Assembly: GCA_002317385.1 (NCBI GenBank)
Contig: DCJH01000021.1
Location: 71,978 to 135,977 of the forward strand
Length of the DNA stretch: 64,000 nucleotides
Direction: 5' to 3'
Source: Prevotella sp. UBA1705
Lineage (GTDB): Bacteria > Bacteroidota > Bacteroidia > Bacteroidales > Bacteroidaceae
Shown one piece after another: positions 60,208 through 64,000 of the stretch. The position numbers and the translations under genes were made by a program. The notes under the pieces were generated by a model. The model was not told where the DNA came from. It did not search any database and saw only the letters and a list, made by a program, of their open reading frames with translations. Numbering within the stretch: position 1 is the first letter of the stretch; every line of letters begins with the position of its first letter.

Positions 60208-61221
60208 TTATTTCACGTTGCCGACCTTGATGAGATACTCACCAATCTGGATGGCATTGAGGGCGGCGCCCTTGCGAATCTGGTCGCCAGTGAGCCACAA
60301 AGTGTTGCTATTGTCGTCGGCAAGATCCTTGCGAACACGGCCCACATAGACGTCGTCCTTACCCGCACTCTCCAAAGGCATGGGGTAAACATAGTTCTGA
60401 GGGTCGTCGACGAGGGTCACACCGGGGGCTGCCTGCAGTGCCTCGCGAATCTGTTCAACGCTCACAGGCTGCTCGGTCTCGAACCAAACGCTCTCCGAAT
60501 GGGAGCGCAGCGAACTCACACGAACACAGGTTGCCGACGTGCGCACATCGGAATGCATGATCTTGCGGGTCTCATTGAACATCTTCATCTCCTCTTTTGT
60601 ATAGTCGGTCTCGGTCATCTTGTCAATCTGCGGGATAACATTGTAGGCCAGCTGATGGGGGAACTTACTAATGGTGCTTACCTTACCGGTTTCCACCATC
60701 TCCTTATACTGCTGCTCAAGCTCCTGCATGGCTGCCGCACCGGCGCCGCTGGCGCTCTGGTAGGAAGACACGTGGACCTTCTTGATATGTGAGATTTTAT
60801 CGATGGGATTGAGCACAACGACCATCATAATCGTGGTGCAGTTGGGGTTGGCAATCACGCCACGCGGTCGAACGAGGGCATCCTCGGGGTTGATTTCGGG
60901 CACCACCAAGGGCACATCGTCGTCCATGCGGAAAGCGCTGGAGTTGTCTATCATCACAGCTCCATACTTGGTGATGGTCTCGAGATACTCTTTGCTGGTG
61001 CCTGCTCCGGCCGATGCGAATACCATGTCCACATCTTTGAAGTCGTCGTTATGCTGCAAAAGCTTCACTTCATATTCCTTACCCTTGAAGCTATACTTTC
61101 GTCCGGCACTACGCTCGGAACCAAATAACACTAAATCATCCAAAGGGAAGTTACGCTCTTCGAGGATGCGCAGGAGCTCCTGTCCTACCGCACCACTGGC
61201 GCCAACAATTGCTACTCTCAT
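60208..61221 (-). CDS. asd: Aspartate-semialdehyde dehydrogenase
   Basis: 337 residues. It reduces aspartyl phosphate to aspartate semialdehyde, the branch point to lysine/diaminopimelate, threonine and methionine. N-terminal GASGAVGQELLRILEER is the NADP motif; Cys128 in GVIANPNCTTIMM is the catalytic thiol; SYQSASGAGAAAMQEL is the conserved substrate-site region. Its product also feeds the carboxynorspermidine enzyme and, two steps later, Ddh, both encoded in the window. A -7 box lies 34 nt upstream. Confidence 0.96.
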   Translation of the reverse strand: MRVAIVGASGAVGQELLRILEERNFPLDDLVLFGSERSAGRKYSFKGKEYEVKLLQHNDDFKDVDMVFASAGAGTSKEYLETITKYGAVMIDNSSAFRMDDDVPLVVPEINPEDALVRPRGVIANPNCTTIMMVVVLNPIDKISHIKKVHVSSYQSASGAGAAAMQELEQQYKEMVETGKVSTISKFPHQLAYNVIPQIDKMTETDYTKEEMKMFNETRKIMHSDVRTSATCVRVSSLRSHSESVWFETEQPVSVEQIREALQAAPGVTLVDDPQNYVYPMPLESAGKDDVYVGRVRKDLADDNSNTLWLTGDQIRKGAALNAIQIGEYLIKVGNVK

Positions 61222-61254
61222 ACTTTTATACTTCTAAAATTAATACTATCACCT

Positions 61255-61263
61255 GCAAAATTA
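61255..61263 (-). promoter_or_regulatory. -7 box (TAATTTTGC, minus strand) for asd
   Basis: Exact TAnnTTTG 33 nt before the asd ATG at 61221. Confidence 0.65.
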
Positions 61264-61360
61264 CAACTTTTCGTGTAATTCAGTGCACAATATGAAACTT
61301 TTTTCAACTTTTGGCCTTACAATCTGTGGCTAACCGAGGTACGGATTGGAATTTTATTGC

Positions 61361-61369
61361 TAACTTTGC
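61361..61369 (+). promoter_or_regulatory. -7 box (TAACTTTGC) for the CPA2 antiporter gene
   Basis: Exact TAnnTTTG, 18 nt before the ATG at 61388; divergent from the asd box. Confidence 0.7.
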
Positions 61370-61387
61370 ACATAAACATCCAAGCCC

Positions 61388-63508
61388 ATGCCTCACATCG
61401 CGACATACTTCCCCATCACCGACCCCACCCTCATCTTCTTCGTGGTGCTGCTCATCATCCTGATGGCTCCTATCATTATGGGAAAGCTGCGCATCCCCCA
61501 CATCATCGGCATGGTACTGGCTGGTGTAGCCATCGGCAAGTATGGTCTGAACATTCTGGACCGCGACGCCTCGTTTGAGCTATTCGGCAGGGTGGGCCTC
61601 TACTACATCATGTTTCTCGCCTCGCTGGAGATGGACATGGATGGCCTGAAGAAAAACCTCTACCGCACGTTGATATTCGGTCTACTTGCCTTTGCCATCC
61701 CCTTTGTTCTGACCTATTTCATGGGTATCGGACTGCTGGCTTACTCACCCATCGCGGCCCTGGTGCTGGCCAGCATCATGGCTTCCAACACCCTTGTGGC
61801 CTACCCCATCGTGAGCCGTTACGGACTGCAGCGCAAGCCGAGCGTAACGCTCAGCGTGGGCTCGACTATGATTTCGCTGCTGCTTGCCCTCGTGTTGCTG
61901 GCAGCCATCGTAGCCTCTCACAACGGAGGCAACGGCATAGGCTTCTGGGCTTGGTTCGCTTTGAAGTTCGCGCTATACTGCGGAGGCATGCTGTGGATGG
62001 TGCCTCGGCTCACCCGATGGTTCCTGCGGAGGTACAGCGACGCCGTGATGCAGTTCATTTTTATCATGTCTGAGATGTTCATGGGGGCCGCATTGGCCGA
62101 ACTGGTGGGCCTGGAGGGCATTTTCGGAGCTTTCTTCGCCGGACTGATTCTGAACCGATACGTGCCCCATGTGTCGCCGCTGATGAACCGCATTGAGTTT
62201 ATCGGCAACGCCCTGTTTATCCCCTACTTCCTCATTGGCGTGGGCATGCTCATCAACGTGCGACTGCTTTTCCAAGGGCAGGGCATCGTCTGGGTGGTGC
62301 TCTGCATCACAGTGTTTGGCACATTGGGCAAGGCCCTGGCGGCCTATATCTCTTGCATCGGGTTCCGCATGCCCCTCTCGTCGGGCCACATGATGTTTGG
62401 TCTGACCTCGGCCCATGCCGCAGGCGCCATCGCCATGGTGATGGTGGGCATGACCATGAGGATGCCCGACGGCAGCGCGGTGGTGAATGAGGGTATGCTC
62501 AACGGCGTGATCATTATGATACTCTTTACCTGTATCATCTCGTCGCTCACCACAGAGTGGTCGGCTCAGCGCATCATCCTGCGCGACAAGGAGTATGCTC
62601 CCGACGACACGCCGCAGGACGACGAGAAGATTCTCATCCCCGTGAAATACCCCGAATATGCCAATCAGTTGGTGGGCATGGCCATGATGATGCGCAATCC
62701 GAAGCTCAATCGCGGACTGGTGGCACTCAACGTGGTCTACGACGACGAGAATATGCGCCGCAACCAAGAGCAAGGGCATCGGCTGTTGGAGCAAGTGCAG
62801 CACTACGCCTCGGGGTCGGACGTGATGATGCAGACCCAGGTGCGTGTGGCGGCGAATATCGCCAACGGCATCAAACACGCCTTCAAGGAGTTTCAGGCCT
62901 CGGAAATCCTCATCGGGATGCACACCCACGAGAGTGTGTCGCCCAAGTTTTGGGGACAGTTCCACCAGAGTCTGTTCAACGGATTGAGCCGCCAGATCAT
63001 CATGGCACGCGTCAATCTGCCGTTGGCCACGCTGAGGAGCATCCAGGTGGCAGTGCCTTCGCGGGCACAATACGAGCCGGGATTCTACCGATGGCTGGAG
63101 CGATTGGCCCGTATGGTGACTAATCTGGAATGCCGAATCACATTCCACGGGCGCACCGACACGCTGCAGATGATCAGGGAATTTGTGCAAAACCGGCACG
63201 CGGAGATACGTGCCGAATACCAGATGATGGAGCATTGGAACGAGATGCCCAAGCTCGCCGCAACCATTGCACACGACCATCTGTTTGTGGTGGTGACCGC
63301 ACGCAAGGGTACGGTGTCGTATAAGAATGCGCAAGACCGGCTGCCCGAGGAGCTCACCAAGTATTTCTCGGGCAAGAACCTCATGATTATCTTCCCCGAT
63401 CAGTTTGGCGACGACACGCTCATGACCTTTGCCGAGCCCCAACATACGGAGGAACGGTCGGCCTACGAGGCCATCCACGAGTGGCTACACCGGCGGTTCA
63501 ATATCTGA
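61388..63508 (+). CDS. CPA2-family cation:proton antiporter with a cytoplasmic domain
   Basis: 706 residues. About twelve helices in residues 10-395 form a Na_H_Exchanger domain (IPHIIGMVLAGVAIGKYGLN; SIMASNTLVAYPIVSRYGL; MGAALAELVGLEGIFGAFFAGLILN). The remaining 300 residues resemble a UspA-like regulatory region (ILIPVKYPEYANQLVGMAMM; DRLPEELTKYF) and lack TrkA-N/KefC nucleotide motifs that I can see. It exchanges K+ or Na+ for H+; the ion cannot be told. Similar long proteins are frequent in Bacteroidales. Confidence 0.9.
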   Translation: MPHIATYFPITDPTLIFFVVLLIILMAPIIMGKLRIPHIIGMVLAGVAIGKYGLNILDRDASFELFGRVGLYYIMFLASLEMDMDGLKKNLYRTLIFGLLAFAIPFVLTYFMGIGLLAYSPIAALVLASIMASNTLVAYPIVSRYGLQRKPSVTLSVGSTMISLLLALVLLAAIVASHNGGNGIGFWAWFALKFALYCGGMLWMVPRLTRWFLRRYSDAVMQFIFIMSEMFMGAALAELVGLEGIFGAFFAGLILNRYVPHVSPLMNRIEFIGNALFIPYFLIGVGMLINVRLLFQGQGIVWVVLCITVFGTLGKALAAYISCIGFRMPLSSGHMMFGLTSAHAAGAIAMVMVGMTMRMPDGSAVVNEGMLNGVIIMILFTCIISSLTTEWSAQRIILRDKEYAPDDTPQDDEKILIPVKYPEYANQLVGMAMMMRNPKLNRGLVALNVVYDDENMRRNQEQGHRLLEQVQHYASGSDVMMQTQVRVAANIANGIKHAFKEFQASEILIGMHTHESVSPKFWGQFHQSLFNGLSRQIIMARVNLPLATLRSIQVAVPSRAQYEPGFYRWLERLARMVTNLECRITFHGRTDTLQMIREFVQNRHAEIRAEYQMMEHWNEMPKLAATIAHDHLFVVVTARKGTVSYKNAQDRLPEELTKYFSGKNLMIIFPDQFGDDTLMTFAEPQHTEERSAYEAIHEWLHRRFNI

Positions 63509-63567
63509 AGATTGCAATCGGGGCATAAGGTTTTCAGCTTTATTACAGAATCAACAACAATCAATCT

Positions 63568-64000
63568 ATGATAGATATAGAAGGTATAACCAAGTCGTTT
63601 GGCAATCTGCAGGTGCTCAAAGGCATCGACCTGCACATCAACAAGGGCGAGGTGGTGGCCATCGTTGGCCCATCGGGAGCGGGAAAGACCACGCTCCTGC
63701 AGATTATCGGCACGCTCGACAAGCCCGACAGCGGCCGTGTGGTGATAGACGGGGTGGATGTGAGCAACCTGTCGAGCAAGAAATTGTCGCAGTTCAGAAA
63801 CCAGAACCTGGGCTTTGTGTTCCAGTTTCACCAGCTGCTGCCGGAGTTCTCGGCATTGGAAAACATCATGATTCCAGCGTTCATTGGCGGTGCCGGGCGC
63901 AAGGAGGCGAAGCAACGGGCCGAAGAACTGCTCGAGTTCATGGGACTGGCCGACCGCGCGAGTCACAAGCCCAACGAGCTTTCGGGCGGTGAGAAACAGC
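63568..64000 (+). CDS. ABC transporter ATPase, LolD-like, cut off by the window end
   Basis: 144 codons from ATG 63568, running off the right edge in frame. Walker A GPSGAGKT, Q-loop GFVFQFHQLLPEFSALENI and the signature LSGGEKQ are present; Walker B lies beyond the window. The length of the gap between Walker A and signature, and the LLPEFSALENI text, fit the LolD/MacB/FtsE group. LolD (lipoprotein release) is the best guess; the partner permease would be needed to decide. The gap to the antiporter gene is 59 nt. Confidence 0.85.
   Translation, partial: MIDIEGITKSFGNLQVLKGIDLHINKGEVVAIVGPSGAGKTTLLQIIGTLDKPDSGRVVIDGVDVSNLSSKKLSQFRNQNLGFVFQFHQLLPEFSALENIMIPAFIGGAGRKEAKQRAEELLEFMGLADRASHKPNELSGGEKQ

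Overview
The window is a chromosomal stretch of a Bacteroidales bacterium, most probably a Prevotellaceae (Prevotella-like) species. The grounds are protein types (SprA of the type IX secretion system, NhaD, DUF3822 beside rsmD, the dxs-trkA-trkH and etfB-etfA sets, carboxynorspermidine dehydrogenase), the near absence of Shine-Dalgarno sequences, and about twenty copies of the Bacteroidetes -7 promoter box TAnnTTTG placed just upstream of genes. Genus level is inference from remembered families. The coding sequence is GC-rich. No rRNA, tRNA, CRISPR array, integrase, transposase or biosynthetic gene cluster was seen.

Layout. 1-8.6 kb: end of alaS, a membrane metallophosphoesterase, a SprT-like protein, then a TPR membrane protein with queD and queE (7-deazaguanine/queuosine precursor synthesis) and cardiolipin synthase. 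9-16.4 kb: a minus-strand set (pilin-like protein, DUF3822, rsmD), a RecD-like helicase, then a lower-GC DUF1016 nuclease gene translationally coupled to dnaG. 16.6-20.5 kb: etfB-etfA and an acyl-CoA dehydrogenase. 20.5-26.3 kb: sdaA, small envelope proteins, a second metallophosphoesterase, ddh and ruvA. 26.4-34.1 kb: the giant sprA gene. 34.7-44.9 kb: PH-domain protein, PBP4-type carboxypeptidase, MscS channel, a solitary HigA-type regulator, ComEC, a second SF1 helicase, an EEP-fold hydrolase and a C1 peptidase. 45-49.7 kb: dxs-trkA-trkH. 49.8-55.4 kb: recA, carboxynorspermidine dehydrogenase, a DUF6621-like protein and nhaD on the minus strand. 55.8-64 kb: a DUF4353-like lipoprotein, a LytS/LytTR two-component pair, asd, a CPA2 antiporter and a truncated ABC ATPase gene.

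Most of this is ordinary core genome; I see no new multi-gene system. The unexplained signal is in the short repeats. A GC-rich palindromic element (here 'A') recurs at least nine times; seven of the eight intergenic copies lie downstream of a stop codon, most within about 40 nt, and read in the direction of the gene before them. One copy lies in frame in the N-terminus of the carboxynorspermidine dehydrogenase gene. Two further families (B, GTAGGGACATG type; C, about 80 bp with AGGTACTAATCG) occur together at 12.7-13.2 kb and 53.7-53.8 kb. A 9-bp-period minisatellite is in frame in sprA and recurs just after the stop codon of the 39.8-kb helicase gene.

Functional links: ddh and asd both serve the diaminopimelate/lysine branch; trkA-trkH, nhaD and the CPA2 antiporter give K+/Na+/H+ balance; recA, ruvA, dnaG and the two helicases are replication and repair genes; alaS, queD, queE and rsmD belong to translation and RNA modification.
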